Shown: in pieces, positions 19,495 through 32,752 of the stretch
Position numbering within the stretch: the first letter of the stretch is position 1
Layout of the letters: each line of letters opens with the position of its first letter
Source of the DNA: Cryoendolithus antarcticus
Lineage: Eukaryota > Ascomycota > Dothideomycetes > Cladosporiales > Cladosporiaceae
Direction of reading: 5' to 3'
NCBI GenBank assembly: GCA_002077065.1
Contig: NAJO01000054.1
Coordinates: 124,001-188,000 of the forward strand
DNA: 64,000 bases
Program-made: the position numbers and the translations under genes
The notes under the pieces: generated by a model
What the model was told of the DNA's origin: nothing
Seen by the model: the letters and a program-made list of their open reading frames with translations, nothing else
Databases searched by the model: none

Positions 19495-22400
19495 ATGGTA
19501 CAGAATGGGGAGGTCACGCTGCAAAGCGCCCTCGGTAAGCAATGTAATAGTCTTCCGTGGAAAACACGAGACTAATCCTCCCAGATCGCGTCCACGAGGG
19601 TTCTGTGAAGACGCGCGGCGAAGCTCTTGCGGATCTCAAACACATACTCCGTCATAATCAGAACAGTTCCAAGCTCGGCGGCTTCGCAGATGCCTCCTTC
19701 CACCGGATATACGAGGTGCTTTTCGGCGCAGCGCTGACCGAGAAATCGACATACGTGAAGGCCAAGACTCCAGCACTAATTTCCGGTTCCACTACTCGCC
19801 TGGCTGCCTGCGCTAGCGCGCTGAAGCTGGCCATCGATGTCGGTTTGCAGCGAATCAAGTTGAAGACTGTGCGGGCTGTGCTCGACCACGTAGATAGTGG
19901 GCTTCACCTTGCAGGCGGCGACCTCTGTGAGCCACTTGCGTTCGACTATGCCAAGTGTATGCGCAAGCTGCTTACATATCAGCCGCATGCCGAGCATCTT
20001 CCCGGGGAACAATGGGAACGCGCTGTCAGACTGTGTCTCATATCGATCAAAGATCCGCAGAATGACGACGACGACGCAGACGCCGAGGCCACATTGGAAG
20101 CCGGGCATCGTAGCACCAACAATGCAAGCTACCAGTCTTCGCGATCCGGGGCACGTACAGGAAATGGCACGCAACAGCATCAACGAACCCTCTTCCATCA
20201 AGTCGCCGAAGAGATGCTGTTCTCCCTACGTGCCCTCACTGCCGCGCCCAATGCTCCAGTGATCAGTCTTGCATCAGAGATGTTGTGGGGAGTGATTGAC
20301 TTTATGAAGACTGGAGTGACGACCAGCCACTCTGAGTCGAACTGCTTTGCGATCATCAGCAATGTCCTATCCTGGACACAAACGGAGAATATCGATCTGT
20401 CTACCAGGGTGGCAAGTCACCTAGTGCGTCTGCTGCGTGTTCAGTGGTCCGCATGGAACTCCAAGTTGAGCCTGGGCAAGCAAGAGATGCTCATCACCAT
20501 GATGTATCTGCAGCCCTTTTTGCAGAAATTGCTATCAACAACGTTGGCCACGCCCGTACGCGGAGATCTTGTAGCACTTTTGTCAAACATGAGATCAGAG
20601 TACGCAAAGCGTTTGGACCGCGATAGATTACAATTAGACAACATACGACTCACACCGGCAGTCACACCGAAGTCCCGCTTCAGCATACGCCAAGAGATCA
20701 TGCAACTGCAATGCAACGGTTCACGCAGCGAGCATAATTGGTTTCTGATCTCTGCAATGGCTTTAGTCACTCAACTGCTGACAACGTCAAACACATACGA
20801 TGATGCTTCCGACAGCGAGTCTGATGGTGGTCGGAGGACGAAGCGGCAGAAGACGTCGAACCAGCTGGATGATTTATCCACATTGTGCCTGGATCCCGAT
20901 CCGGGTATGCGTGAGGCTGCATTGCAGACTGCAACTTTCTACGCCCAGCAAACGCCAATGTCTACAGTTAGTGTCCGACGTCTCCTATCAAGACTGTCAA
21001 TAGCGTGCAGCGATGATAACACTAGTCTGGTATCGTGGGCCTTGATGGCAGCTTCCAGCTGTGCTACACAAGCCTCCTCGACCGATCTAACCACGCAGCC
21101 ATACTGGGAATCGATCTGGCGAATCGCCTGTCGCTCACTCACTAATCCCGGAAGCTGTAGAGCGGCATGCCATCTCATGTGGTTGGTGCTCCATCACGGA
21201 CTAGTCCCCCGGGCCTTGGTAACTGAGTTGATGCAAAGTTTTCATTCCGCCATTGATCTCAACGGGCCCACTCTTCTCTGCGACTCGACGTTGCAGCTCC
21301 TTTGCCTCCTGCTGAAACAGGCACCATCTTTCGTGCCCAGCATATCAGTCGCCTTGGCAGATGTGCTCGTCGCTTGGGTACTCAGACGCTGGACTCCAGC
21401 AAATTTTGAAGATCGCGCCTATGCCGCATCGAGCAAGCTCTTCGATGCTATTGACATCACACACTTCATGGCAGACGTGTTGCAGCTAGAGCTTCATCAA
21501 ACGTCGCATTGCGGCTTTCCAGTGTGGGAAAGCCTTGCTCGCAGTCACTTGCAAGTTGCTGGAGACCGAGAGCTCGTGAACTACCTGCTTTCGCTGCCGG
21601 AGAGCACACGAAGTTCATCGGCAGATAGATCGAAACAATTCACTGCTCCTGGCAGCAGTAGACAGACCGCAGGGAGGTTGACTACGGAAAGTCTGGTACT
21701 CAATCATATGCTGAAGCAGACGCAGAGCGCTGAGACGCATTGGCGATCGATCGTACAGGAGCATCGTAGTCCCAGCCTCGAGGCGTTCCGGACGCTGTGT
21801 TCGGCACTAGTCTCAGCAATCTGTGCGAGTTACTGTCTCACCTTTCGAGATGAGCGAAAACAATCACAGCTTCAAGAGCAGTGTCAGCGGCTTCTTCAGT
21901 ATGTCAGCGATCACGTGGCCAAACCGGCTACCGGGCAGGAAGAGGTTGATACTTACCTAGTGCTACTATCGTCGAGCATGCCCTTGCGCGGACATGCTGC
22001 TAACGAAGTAGATGACACCAACCCTTCTCCGGCGTGCGCGAATGTGATCTGCGCCGCGGTTGCCAGAGCTATGACTGCACGTCGAAGTGCTCACACAGAT
22101 ACCAACACGATGCACGACGACGATCTCATGGACACCGAGCAAGATTCAGAAGAGAGCCGAACAGCTGGCACGATGGCATTAACGCTCGACGTGACGGATC
22201 ACATGACGGCGCAGTGTAGTGCAACTGCCATGAGAACCTCAGTACCGCTATATGCATCGATACACGCCACCATCAACGAGGCAGTGGAGAGTTCGACTAT
22301 TAAAGATCCCTCCAACGCAGTCGTCGAGAGCATTTTACTGCTTTCTTCGCCAGCAATGCTCGGCGGGCAATCAGTCCTAGGTCAACTCCCGACGCTGCTT

Positions 22401-25400
22401 CCAGGACTCAATGCAGTCGATGCCGAGCGCATACTGGATTTCGTGACAGCCGGACTCCTGAGACCGTACGCCTACGAACGATCCGAGGTCGCCATTGGTC
22501 TTGTGCTCGATATTATGACAGGTCTCAAATCACATTGGATGGACTCTACCAACACAGACCTGTACGACCTAGGGCTGGACACGTACAATTGGTGTGCGTC
22601 AACAGCACTGACCGCAGGTGTACTATCGCCAAATGCGCAGAGCAAAGTAGCCACACTGCTGCTTGAGATCTGCCACATCGACACCGAGTATGGACGTGAC
22701 TCAGACACGCCATCACTATGGACGTCTCTGTTCCAGCTGCTCAAGCATGGTACCATCACGGTGCAATATCACCTAGCTGCACGTATATCATCAATCTTCG
22801 AGAGGTTTGTGCTTGCGCGACATGACAAGCTTTTCGACGACCTACAAGAAAGCTTGCCGGCCGAGCTTGATGCTATAGAGGGTATGGCAATCCGTCTACT
22901 TTTCTTGGCCAATCTTGCATCTTCCTGGCATACCTTGAGGCGTCAGTGCATCTACTACATTTTCGAGACCGCTGGGCAGGCGCCATCTGCATTACCCTAT
23001 GCGAAGGCTTGCGTTCGAACGGTATCGCAAAATCTGGCTCTCAGCTCGTCTCGGAAGCTATTCAGACTTTTTGCTCCTCAGCTGCTTTACACCTGGCTGG
23101 AGACCTCGTCGCTCGAGCAGCTGCCATACTCCGCATTTGGATATGATAGCCTCACTGATATGATAATTGACAACAAGCTGGAGATCTCGTCGCAGGTTCT
23201 GATGCACGGACACGAGAAAGACCTGAAGCTGACCACACAACTACTCGAACTGAGCGAGGGCGAAGTTGCTCAGCAAGCCGCCTGGAAGAGTGAAGCGTAC
23301 GCCATCGGCCTGGATATTGCGTGTGCGGCGGCGAAGCAAGAAGCAAAGAACGAGGAATGTCTGCGAAAGGCTATGGGTAGCAGAGAGGCAGTGAGTGAGA
23401 TCTGCGTCAGCTATCAACCGGCGATCGTAGGTCAGCTGTACCTTTCCATGGTTCTTGACGACAGTGACGATTCATGGCTGAATAAGGCAGAGTGGTGCGC
23501 ACCTGCCGCGAAAAGTCTCGCGGAGATGAAGAAGTATAGCCACTCATCTAGACAACTCCCAGCGCCCCAGCAGCCCGCATTTCGAAGCAAGCAGTGGCCC
23601 GATCAGATTGCACGTCTGCTGCGTCGTGTGCGTGGTCAGCCTCCAATGCAGTGGGATATCTCGACGTTCACTGTGTGCGCAAGAATGCTGTTGGACAATA
23701 TCGACGACGCACTGGGGCCTTCTCATGCATGTAGCGTACTGCGGAGGCTGCGACTTCTCATTGCGACAGCTGGAGATGTACCCTTGACGGGCTATCCGCT
23801 CGAGCTACTGCTGCGATCGGTCCGGCCGTTTCTATCCGACAGCGAGTGTGCGGACGATGTTTTGGGTGTTATGCAGTACCTCTTGCATCGAGGCGAAGAT
23901 AGCCTGTGCTGCAATCCCAAGCTTCTGGCTGGCATCATCACGATTGCGACCCTCCAAATGCGTCGACACATGGCCGGTGCACACGACAGCACGACACAAG
24001 AGACGCAGCACCGCGAGACAATTGCCAAGATGCAGACCTTCAGCAACTGGATGATTCAATACCTTCAACGTGTGAAATCCTTGCTCAGTGAGCGACTGCA
24101 CGCTGACTACGAGCGGCTGATCCAAGCCCTGAAGCATGTACGTCTGCCAGGAAACGCTCGGAAGGGCAGTCCGGAGAGTGTGCTGATCCTTTTACTTGTC
24201 GGCCGACGACAGAGCAATGTGAATGACCTGCTCTTTGAAGCCCGGGATGTGTCCACGGCATTGCAGATACTCACCTCAGATTTCGAGTGCGCCGACTCCA
24301 CAGCCGATGATGCGCTGGGAGACGATGATGCCTGCGAGCTGTACGCACCTTCGCTTAGGCAATTTGCTACATCGTACAGTCTGACCGATTCTTTCAACCT
24401 GTGGACAGCATCGGCATGCGGACGAATGTACGCGGCGACTGGGATGAAAGATCTTACGACATCTCATGTGAAAGCGGCCAAAGCGGCGGCCACGAATGCT
24501 AAAGGTTCGCAAGCACCAACCTCGGAGGCAGTGATTATCACTAGGCTTGTGGCATTACTCTCTTCAGCATCCCGCATAGACGCCAGTCTCGTAGAGATAA
24601 CGATGCGCTCGATGTCCGCCAACCTCGCGAGCGATGGCAAGAAAGATGAGCTTATTGCCTTCCAGAATCAGTTGCCTGAATCACTTGCATCAGCAGTCGA
24701 TGGCGGTTTATATGGGTACTCCAACCCTTGCTTCTACTCAGAAGAACAAGTCGCGCCGCTTGATCGTACCCTTGATAGCTGTCTGGCACCAGATATCAAG
24801 CAGTCCTTACAGCTATGGGCCCAGGCGATTGCAGTCCTTCTTTGCCGCACAAATGCCAGTCTTGTCTTGAGCGCTTTACCTGGCCTGCTACAACACAATG
24901 CAGACTTTGCTATCGAGGCTCTCCCAAGCATATTTCATATACTGCTCGTGGACGACATCGGTCGGGATCAGGCGTTGAAGCGAGAATTATCTGGCTGCAT
25001 CAACGATCACCTTGCAGCCGAGGTTGGAAGCTTCCGAGAGAAGCAAAGATTCTTACTAAAGCTCATGATGTACCTACGACGACAACCGTACCCGGGCGAG
25101 TCAACCAGGGCCGAGAGGTCTCAGTGGCTTGACTGTGACTATGTGGTAGCAGCAAGGACTGCCGCAGCTTGCGAAATGCCAAGTGTAGCACTCATGCTAG
25201 TGGAAATGACAACCACGCCGCTGCAACAGGGTAGCCGGAGAGCTTCTACGAGAGCGACAGTTTCATGTGGAATTCCCATCGAAGTGCCGTCAGATCTTCA
25301 AACGGCAATCTTCGAACAGATGAGCGAGCCAGATTCGTTCTACGGTGTTGAACGCCCTGCTTCCTTGCAGTCTGTGCTCGCTCGACTAGATTATGAGCGA

Positions 25401-28355
25401 GACGGCCTGAAAGGTCTCATGTTCCGTTCTGCAGAAGTCGACTGCCATATTCGAGACTCCGGCGAGCTCAATTCACAGGACGCTCTCGGCATGGTGACAT
25501 CCTTGTCGAGCCTTAATCTCCATAGCTTGACATTTGCCCTGACCAGAGGTAGTGGCAGCGGTGGGAACAACAGATCGGACGAGCTCATTGAGAGTGCAAG
25601 GCATCTCCAGCAATGGGACGTAGCATCCTCGCAGTCCGGCACGACAAGTGGGTCACGGCTGCTACAGGTCTACCAAGACCTATCTCGCGCGACTGACTGT
25701 GCGCATGCTTCAGCTTCTGTCAGTGCACTCACTCTGGCACATGCGTCAGATGTGATGGCTAAAGGAGGCTCACAGTCCGCAACTCAGCAATGGTATAGCA
25801 CGCTTGCAACGCTATCAGAACTCTCTGAGCTCGTGTCTTGCTCGAATCATTCAGCAATTCAAGAGCTGTGGCACACTTGGCAGAAGCGACGGGAATGGAC
25901 ATCCAAGGCAGCATTTGAGGATGTGCATGCATTGCTGGAGAACCGTCACACTGCCTTTAGCATTCTTGCAAAGAATACCGCACTGCGGGAAGATCTGCAT
26001 ATACCTCTAAAAGACGTGAGACTCTACCAAGCTCAAGCTCTGCTCCAGTACAGCTCGCTTGCGCGTGCTCAAAGCGCCTTGCAGACTGCGATCGGAGCAG
26101 CCAACGAAGTCAATAATCTCGCAGCTCTACTACAACCGCTCGGTGTCGACATACATGCGGCAGCTGAGCAGGAAGTCGCTACGGTCTTGTGGGCCAGCGA
26201 AGAGCGTGCCACGTCCGTGAAGATGCTTCGCGACATCATCAGCATGTCCGACGTTGGGACCAGCGCCATTCCTGTTGGTAGATCTGGACTACTAGCACAG
26301 CTGGGTCAGCAGTTAGCCGATGCGCGGCTTCAGAAGCCCAGCGAGATCCTTGAAACCTATCTGAAGCCTGCTGTTGCTCAATTGCCGAAATCTGCTCAAG
26401 GTGCTGAAGCGGGCACCGTGTACCACACCTTCGCGTCTTTCTGCGACCAGCAGCTGCAGCATCCGGCGAACATCGAGGACTTCAATAGAATAGTCACCAT
26501 GCGCCAACGAAAGCATGACGAGGTACAAGAACTCAAAGCACTGGCTAAGAAGGCAAAGAAGTCTGGATCGAGTGACGATCACGCCAGGCAATTGGGGCAA
26601 TCGTCAAGATGGCTTAAAATCGACGAGGAAGAGCTCGGGAAGCAGAAGCAGAGTCGACAAACATACCTACTGCAAAGCCTGCAGAACTACCTCCTGGCAT
26701 TGCAGACCTCGAACGACTACGACATGTGCATACTTCGCTTCTTCGCACTGTGGCTTGAGAATGCCGACTCCGTGGAAGCAAACATTCTGGTGGCCAAGTA
26801 CATTCAGGGTGTGCCTTCGTGGAAGTTCGTGGTGCTCATGAACCAGATCATGTCTCGATTACAGAAAGACGACTCCAAATTCCAGGAGATCTTGCTGAAG
26901 CTCACCATACGCATGTGTGCCGCACATCCCTATCATGGCGTTCATCATGTCTATGTGTCGACAAACCAAGCCGCGAAAAGTGCAGCGCAGAAAGATCCGG
27001 ATGCGCTGCTGCGGTTTGATGCAGCAATTGCGGTCCGCCAACAACTCGAGCACAAGAGCAAGGCCTTCTTCGTGAATTTGTTCAGTGCGAGTAGCTCGTA
27101 TAAGGTGCTTGCTACTCACATGCTGGATCAACACGACAGGCAACCGGGGAAGCGGCCTCTGTCAAGTATCAACATTGCTCAGACCGTCGCGCGTCGCACA
27201 CCGAATCTCAAGGTCCCACCGCCTACAATCGATCTGCCCCTGCGACCCGATGGTGACTACAAGGATGTGCCTGTCATGGTGCGCTTCGAAGATAAGCTGC
27301 AGATAATGAGCGGCAACAGTTCACCGAAGGTCTTGACCACATGGACCTCTGATGGTAGGCAGTACAAGCTACTGTTTAAAAGCGGCGGTGACGACCTCCG
27401 CCAAGATGCTATCATGGAACAGGTCTTTGAGGGAGTCAGCAATATGCTCAAGAAGCACAAGGCCAGCCGACAGCGTGGGTTGAAGATCCGCACCTACAAA
27501 GTCATACCCACGACAGCACGCTCGGGCATCATGGAGTTTGTGCTCAACACTGTCTGCATCAACGAGTACCTAAGACCTGCGCATGACAAGTACTACCCTG
27601 GGGACATGAAGTACAGCAAAGCTACAGAGATAGTCCGAAGCGTCGCAGATCACTCCAATGAGACGCGCGTCAAAGAGTTCCGCAAAGTCTGCGACAATGT
27701 GCATCCCGTCATGCGCAACTTCTTCCTCGAACGCTTCCAAGATCCAGACGAATGGTTTGCGAAGCGCACCGCATACGCTCGCACCACCGCTTCGGTCTCC
27801 ATGCTTGGCCATGTACTAGGTCTAGGAGACCGCCACGGCCACAACATCATGCTCGACGAGCAAAGCGGCGAAGTAGTCCACATCGACCTAGGCATAGCCT
27901 TCGAAGCTGGCCGTGTCTTGCCAGTGCCTGAGCTCGTCCCCTTCCGCCTGACTCGCGACATCATAGACGGCATGGGCGTCACGAAGACGGAAGGCGTCTT
28001 CCGTCGCTGCTGCGAGTTCACCATGGACGCTATGCGCGAGGACAAGGACAGCATCATGACGCTGCTGAACGTGCTCCGCTACGATCCACTCTACACCTGG
28101 ACGCTGTCTCCTCTGCGCGCAAAGCGAATGCAGCAGCAGCAGGACGGTGGACAGAATGGCGATGCGGGGGACACGGCAGAGAGCTCGAAGAAAGGACAGC
28201 AGGATGCCGGGGAGGCTGAGAGGGCGCTCTCGGTTGTTGAGAAGAAGTTGGCGAGGAATCTGAGCACGGCTGCGACTGTGAATGAGTTGATACAGCAGGC
28301 TACTGATGAGAGGAATTTGGCAACGCTGTTTGCTGGGTGGGCGGCGTGGTTTTGA
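19495..28355 (+). CDS. TEL1: Tel1/ATM serine/threonine protein kinase (PIKK family)
   Basis: DNA-damage and telomere-length kinase recruited to double-strand breaks by the Mre11 complex. A 40-bp first exon (19495-19534) and an 8.77-kb second exon (19585-28355) give 2936 aa, the size expected for the family. The junction creates the N-terminal Tel1/ATM (TAN) motif region, with repeated Leu, Lys and Arg spacing (residues 10-35). A long HEAT-repeat solenoid follows, then a FAT region. The kinase domain spans about residues 2560-2850, with the glycine-poor nucleotide loop region near KSGGDDLRQD, catalytic loop GLGDRHGHN (about 2760) and metal-binding HIDLG. The last 32 residues form the FATC tail. 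A Gln/Gly-rich low-complexity insert separates the kinase domain from FATC. The ATG at 19495 is chosen because it splices in frame. Confidence 0.95.
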
Positions 28356-29446
28356 GCAGATAGAGGAAGGCGCGATGTAGCTTGGCCGATCGCCCTTGTG
28401 ATCCACACATGTGAAGCCTGTGTCAGATGGCGTACGTGGTGTTACTGTTCCTCTGCTTCTCTGACGGTCTGGACCTGGACTGCGTTGTAGGGTGAGGGGT
28501 GCTCAGTGTGTGTTTAATCTTCTGAACTCAAGTCCATGCAAACATCATGACACAGCGACATGCATCGATCGGAACCGGTCCTTGATCGGAATATGGCATA
28601 ATTAGGTGCTGAGCTTGATCCCTGCCAGTCGAGTGCTTGATTGAGTGTCGAATGGAGCCAATACTGACGATCGGCTGTTTTGTAATCGATTGATAGAGAA
28701 AGCGTCCACGACACTCAAGTTCCGAGGCAGTGCTTCCCGTTCGCGTTGCACCACAGCACCAAGTTATCGTAAGGCAGTCCACATGAGCATCACAGTGCGC
28801 ACAGGGAAACGGAGAAAATGGCTTCGGTCCCATCCCTCGCTTTCTGCTTCGCGCGGGCTAGTCTGTCGACGGCGTATGAACGTCACGGTGCGCTGTGGCA
28901 GGGAAATGCACAACATCGATCGAGACGCCACAAAGGTTGGGAAGTTGGGCTACGTCCGTACTCATGCTGTGTCTACATACAAGCTAGCATGACGACGTAG
29001 CGAAAGACCGCTCCAGCCGACAACATAGAAGCAGTATGTCTGCTCCGACTATCTGGAGGAAGGATTTGACGCATTTCAAAGATATCAACCTTCAGACTAT
29101 CGAATGCTATCAGACCGATGCCATGTCTCATAGCTCATCCGGAACGCCGTCGCTTCCGCCATGACTTTTGATCATGTCCCAAGTCCGCGCCCGGGACTGC
29201 CGTTACCACGGCACCAAATCGTAAGGAAATTCCTATGAATACATGAAGCCATTCGGCCTTCGCTCGCCGCGATACTACAGCTCTACTTCCTCGATATCAG
29301 ACGCTCAGTGGCGTAGCTCAAGTCGGTCATATCGAGACTCAAGAGAGCAAATCAAATCGCCTTCGCAGATTCTTCGCCGGCGCTGTAGAGTTCGTGGTCC
29401 GCACACCAATCGATACTTCAGGTGGCGTATGAGAAAAGTCAGAGTC
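28356..29446. other. Intergenic, 1.1 kb, between convergent TEL1 and TAF14
   Basis: Contains both 3' untranslated regions. A 115-codon forward frame (28645-28992) overlaps reverse frames and shows no domain, so I do not call it. No repeat, tRNA or transposon remnant is recognised. Confidence 0.45.
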
Positions 29447-30303
29447 CTAGGCGACTTGACTCATATCCACCTTACTTGTCGTGAAGTCCCACAGCTGCTT
29501 GATAAGCGGATCGGGGAGCGTGTAGAGGTCGACGTGGAATTCGCCGTCTGTTCACACCGTTAGCCTGCATTTTCAAGTCCACCCAACACTCAGCTGGATA
29601 GCACGTACTCTCAACATCATTCTTAGTATACGTCTCCTCCGTCTTATTATCATGCACCATCTGCACGACCTGCAGCAGCTCCTCCTCCCCAAGCATAGGC
29701 AGCGCCTCAGCAAGCTTCTCCATATCCACGCTCTTACTCTGCGCTTTCCTGACCTTCTTCGGCCCTGCGCCCGGCGTCCCTCCCACAGCACCACCCTTCC
29801 CATTCACAGCGCCTTCGTCCCCTACTGTCCCACTCTCCCTCAGTGCCTCCAGCAGCGCGCCCTTAGGGTTCTTGAACGTCACTTGATGCGTACTCTCATA
29901 CTCCGGCCCACTCTGAAAATTCACATCGTGCTGTAGCGTCTGCTCCGCATTCCGGTTGCCTCCTACGGGCTGCAACAAGATGGACATATCGAATTCGCCC
30001 CATCCCTTCTCGTGGATCGTGAACGGCGGTTCTTTGAAGGTCTGTCGCATGCGTTTCGGGCCGAAAGTTTCGTGCAGGAGATAGACGACTTTCTCGTAGC
30101 AGGTGGCGGGGAGGAGGTCGCCGGAGGGCGTCAGCAGGTGGATGGAGATGTTCCAGGCGCGCATGGGGAAGCCTTCTTGTTCGGGGGTTTCGTTGGTGGT
30201 GTGTTGTTGCGTTATTACGCGGACGGTGCGTTTGACCTGTGCAGTGAATGTTAGTTTGGGCCCATGAGGAGGGACGTTTGGGGGGTATTCGCACGTCAGG
30301 CAT
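29447..30303 (-). CDS. TAF14: YEATS-domain protein Taf14 (shared TFIID/TFIIF/chromatin-remodeller subunit)
   Basis: Reader of acylated histone H3 that is a subunit of TFIID, TFIIF, SWI/SNF, INO80 and NuA3 in yeast. Exons 30295-30303, 29609-30236 and 29447-29547 give 245 aa. The first coding exon is only 9 bp (Met-Pro-Asp), and its splice yields MPDVKRTVRVIT, the family start. The YEATS fold covers about residues 5-135 and includes LHETFGPKRMRQTFKEPPF and GWGEFDMSI. A Gly/Ala/Lys linker precedes the C-terminal ET-like domain (LPMLGEEELLQVVQMV ... NGEFHVDLYTLPDPLIKQLW). The family resemblance to Yaf9 was considered, but the presence of the ET-like domain and the overall length favour Taf14. The stop at 29447 assumes that a GTAAGG near the end is not used as a donor. 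Confidence 0.9.
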
Positions 30304-31138
30304 GGTGCTGGCAGGGTGCGCCAACAGGCGCGGCGCAAGACGTGTGGTGAGGGCGCTGTTGCGTGTGAGGGTGGCGCTGGAAGCGGAACGTGGTCGCGTT
30401 CAGAAGCAGAGTCGATTGATCAGTGAAAGACCTTCCTGAAGAAGAATTGAAGTGTGCCGCTGGAATAGAGCGAGTGCGGTGTAGGTGAGGTCAAACTATG
30501 GTGGGAGCAGGATGTAAGGCCGAGCTATCAAAACGTGGGGGCTGGTATATTGTGGGACTGAGTGATGGCCACTACAATAAGACAATAAAGGAACTATAGG
30601 CTCCAGCGATCCAAGCATGTGCTAACACGGAGTCTCTGCATGAAACATGCTGCAGTACAGAGTACACAGGCTCACTCGAGCTTTGATACGCCGTGAGAAC
30701 AAAGCTCACTGCAAAATGATCTCTGCCTCATTCCAGATCTTCCTTGGGACAGGGCACCATGTCATTAGTGGAGTGAGTCAGATGTGATATGAACAGGGCG
30801 GTGAAGGGCGGAAGTTCATTTGCTTCGCCTCGTTTTCTATCTGAAGGGTGCGCCGCCTGGCTGAGGCGGCGAAGACAGTGCTATGCTAATGCTGGTCTTG
30901 ATGCGTGATGTGGGTTTCGTGAGGCGGTGCAGTGCATAGGGTGTGTGGAGCGGGCGGAGCGCTCATGGGGCGGCAGCACTGATGGTGGAGTTGTGCAGCC
31001 TGATCGTGCTGAGTGGGCGTGGAGATTTGACTCGCAGTGTTATGGTCGCGATGTCTTGTCTCCATAGCCGGTGGCGTCGTCGTGACTCCTCCACCCGGCT
31101 GAATGTTGAGGGTGACATGCCAGATGATGACGTCCAGC
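30304..31138. other. Intergenic, 835 bp
   Basis: Lies between the TAF14 start and the YRB1 stop, both on the reverse strand. No gene, RNA or repeat is supported; short frames over 30886-31311 overlap the YRB1 3' region and look spurious. Confidence 0.45.
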
Positions 31139-31919
31139 CTACGACGTCTTGCTGAAGAGCGCCTCGTTCTCCGACTGCGCCTTGATGAAGGCATCCTTGA
31201 AAAGGTTGGCATTCTCCGAGTTGCCGAAGCGGATGGCGAGCGTCTGGGCCTCTGGCTCGCCCTCTGACACATCCGCAGCGGCGTTCCACACCCAGCTGCG
31301 GTCACTGCCAACGTTTGGCGAGAGCTTCATGTCGGGTACAACTAGAATGTGGTCAGCATCGTCTCCCAGTACTACAAACGAATACAAGCTCACCATAATG
31401 ATTCGCGCAAACCTTCAGCGTCTTATCCCGCCTCATGACCAACCTCGTCTTCCCATTCTCCCGATGCTTCAACAACCTCACATCCCCAGTGCCTCTCTCC
31501 TTCCACTCCCTGCTCTCACGATCAAACTTGAACAGCTTCGCCCGCATCTTGAACGTCTGCTCCTCGAGCTCCTCGTTCGTAGCCGTGTTCACCTTCTCCG
31601 TCAAGTGCACGACAGGCTCAAAGTGCACGTCAGCCTCCTCTTCCTCGGCTTTCTCGTCCTCATCGCCGCCTTCGGCTGCCTCCTTTGCCTTCTGGGCCTT
31701 GGCGGAGCCGGAGCGGTCGTTCTCTTCGTCGTCGTCGGCTTTGGGTGCGGCTTTCTTGGCGCCACCGCCGCCAAACATGGAGAAGACGTTATCTTTGGCT
31801 GCTGTTGCGGTCTCGGCGGCCTTCTCGGTGACTGTCTTTGGCTTTTCTTCGGTGGTGGAGGGGGTGGATGTTGTGGTCTCCTCCACCTTGGGCTCGGTAG
31901 ACTTCACTTCGTCGGCCAT
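31139..31919 (-). CDS. YRB1: Ran-specific GTPase-activating co-factor Yrb1 (RanBP1)
   Basis: Cytoplasmic Ran-binding protein that releases RanGTP from export complexes and stimulates GTP hydrolysis by Ran with RanGAP. Two exons, 31394-31919 and 31139-31341, give 242 aa. The first 90 residues are acidic and Thr/Ala/Glu-rich. The RanBD (about residues 95-230) shows the hallmark blocks [47 protein letters not shown] and [15 protein letters not shown]. The 52-bp intron has GTGAGC and TAG ends and restores NHYVVPDMK. The acidic tail before the domain is longer than in yeast. It is divergent from the DUF4604-type gene. Confidence 0.95.
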
Positions 31920-32242
31920 GATGGATGTCGAATGAGATGCAGTGTTCAGTGTCGTTGGTGCTTGGTGTTGCTTGCGCTTGAATGGAGATTTGTAGCGCGA
32001 AAGTGTTAGCCTCCTGAAGCTACCAGGTACCAACAAAAAGTCGCCGTTGCAGTCAACCGCGTTGCTTGGCGAAGATATATATGCCTGAGGCTGCCCATGG
32101 TAAATACTTTACATTAAGTGAAAAGGCTCATTTCATGTCCTCTCACTGATAAGGCATAGGTTCACTTCGTTCTGTGGGCGTTATGGGAGTAATACCCGTC
32201 TACGAGCGTGGGTAGTAAGGCATAGTGACTGCCACGGTCAAA
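31920..32242. promoter_or_regulatory. Divergent promoter region, 323 bp
   Basis: Between the YRB1 and DUF4604-type start codons. No specific site is recognised; a weak TATA-like run (ATATATATGC) lies near 32073. Confidence 0.4.
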
Positions 32243-32752
32243 ATGTCCGGCAAGATCAAGTCCAAAGACCTAACCTACGACTCCAATCTCCCGCCCTTCC
32301 TGCAGCGTCTACACGCCAAGAACACAGGCTATGGCCCTGATAACGATCCAGACCGTCACGAGAGACAAGTGGCTCGTCCCAAAAAGGCCAAAAATCCTGA
32401 CGATGATGATGGACCTACCGTAGTAGACGAGACCGGCGAGGAAGTCTCGAACGAGAAGCTTCAGGAGCTCACGAAGGAGCAGGCGCCCGATGAGACTGCC
32501 GGTGGGACAGTCACTGGAGAGCTAGATGCGAAGGACGAGGCTGAGGCGTCCGGTGCACTTCCTGACGACCACGAGAACGTGAAGCCCAAGGAGGTGAAAG
32601 CTGTCAACGGGGCCGCTGCGAAGAAGCGAAAAGCTGCCAAAGTCGTAGGACAGGACGAGGACGTTGAGGACGAGGTCAAAGATGAGCGAAAGCCTGCAAA
32701 GAAGTCGAAGAAGAAGGGCAAACCTGTCAAACTGGCTTTCGACGAGGACTGA
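32243..32752 (+). CDS. DUF4604-type lysine-rich nuclear protein
   Basis: Single exon, 169 aa, from the ATG at 32243; an upstream in-frame GTG is ignored. The start MSGKIKSKDLTYDSNLPPFL with following QRLHAKNTG is the conserved N-terminal motif of DUF4604 (KIAA1143-like) proteins. The rest is a charged, disordered stretch with acidic runs (DDDDG, DVEDE) and a basic C-terminus (KKSKKKGKPVKLAF). The function of the family is not established; composition suggests a nuclear location. No splice sites are needed. Confidence 0.85.
   Translation: MSGKIKSKDLTYDSNLPPFLQRLHAKNTGYGPDNDPDRHERQVARPKKAKNPDDDDGPTVVDETGEEVSNEKLQELTKEQAPDETAGGTVTGELDAKDEAEASGALPDDHENVKPKEVKAVNGAAAKKRKAAKVVGQDEDVEDEVKDERKPAKKSKKKGKPVKLAFDED

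Noticed and set aside
19364..19657. 97-codon forward frame overlapping the TEL1 start
   Set aside because: Out of phase with TEL1; its open length is explained by the pyrimidine-rich leader.
28645..28992. 115-codon forward frame between TEL1 and TAF14
   Set aside because: No domain, overlapping reverse frames and no convincing start context.
31149..32009. 286-codon forward open frame, Gly/Leu-rich in its second half
   Set aside because: Antisense shadow of YRB1, whose RanBD motifs are unmistakable.
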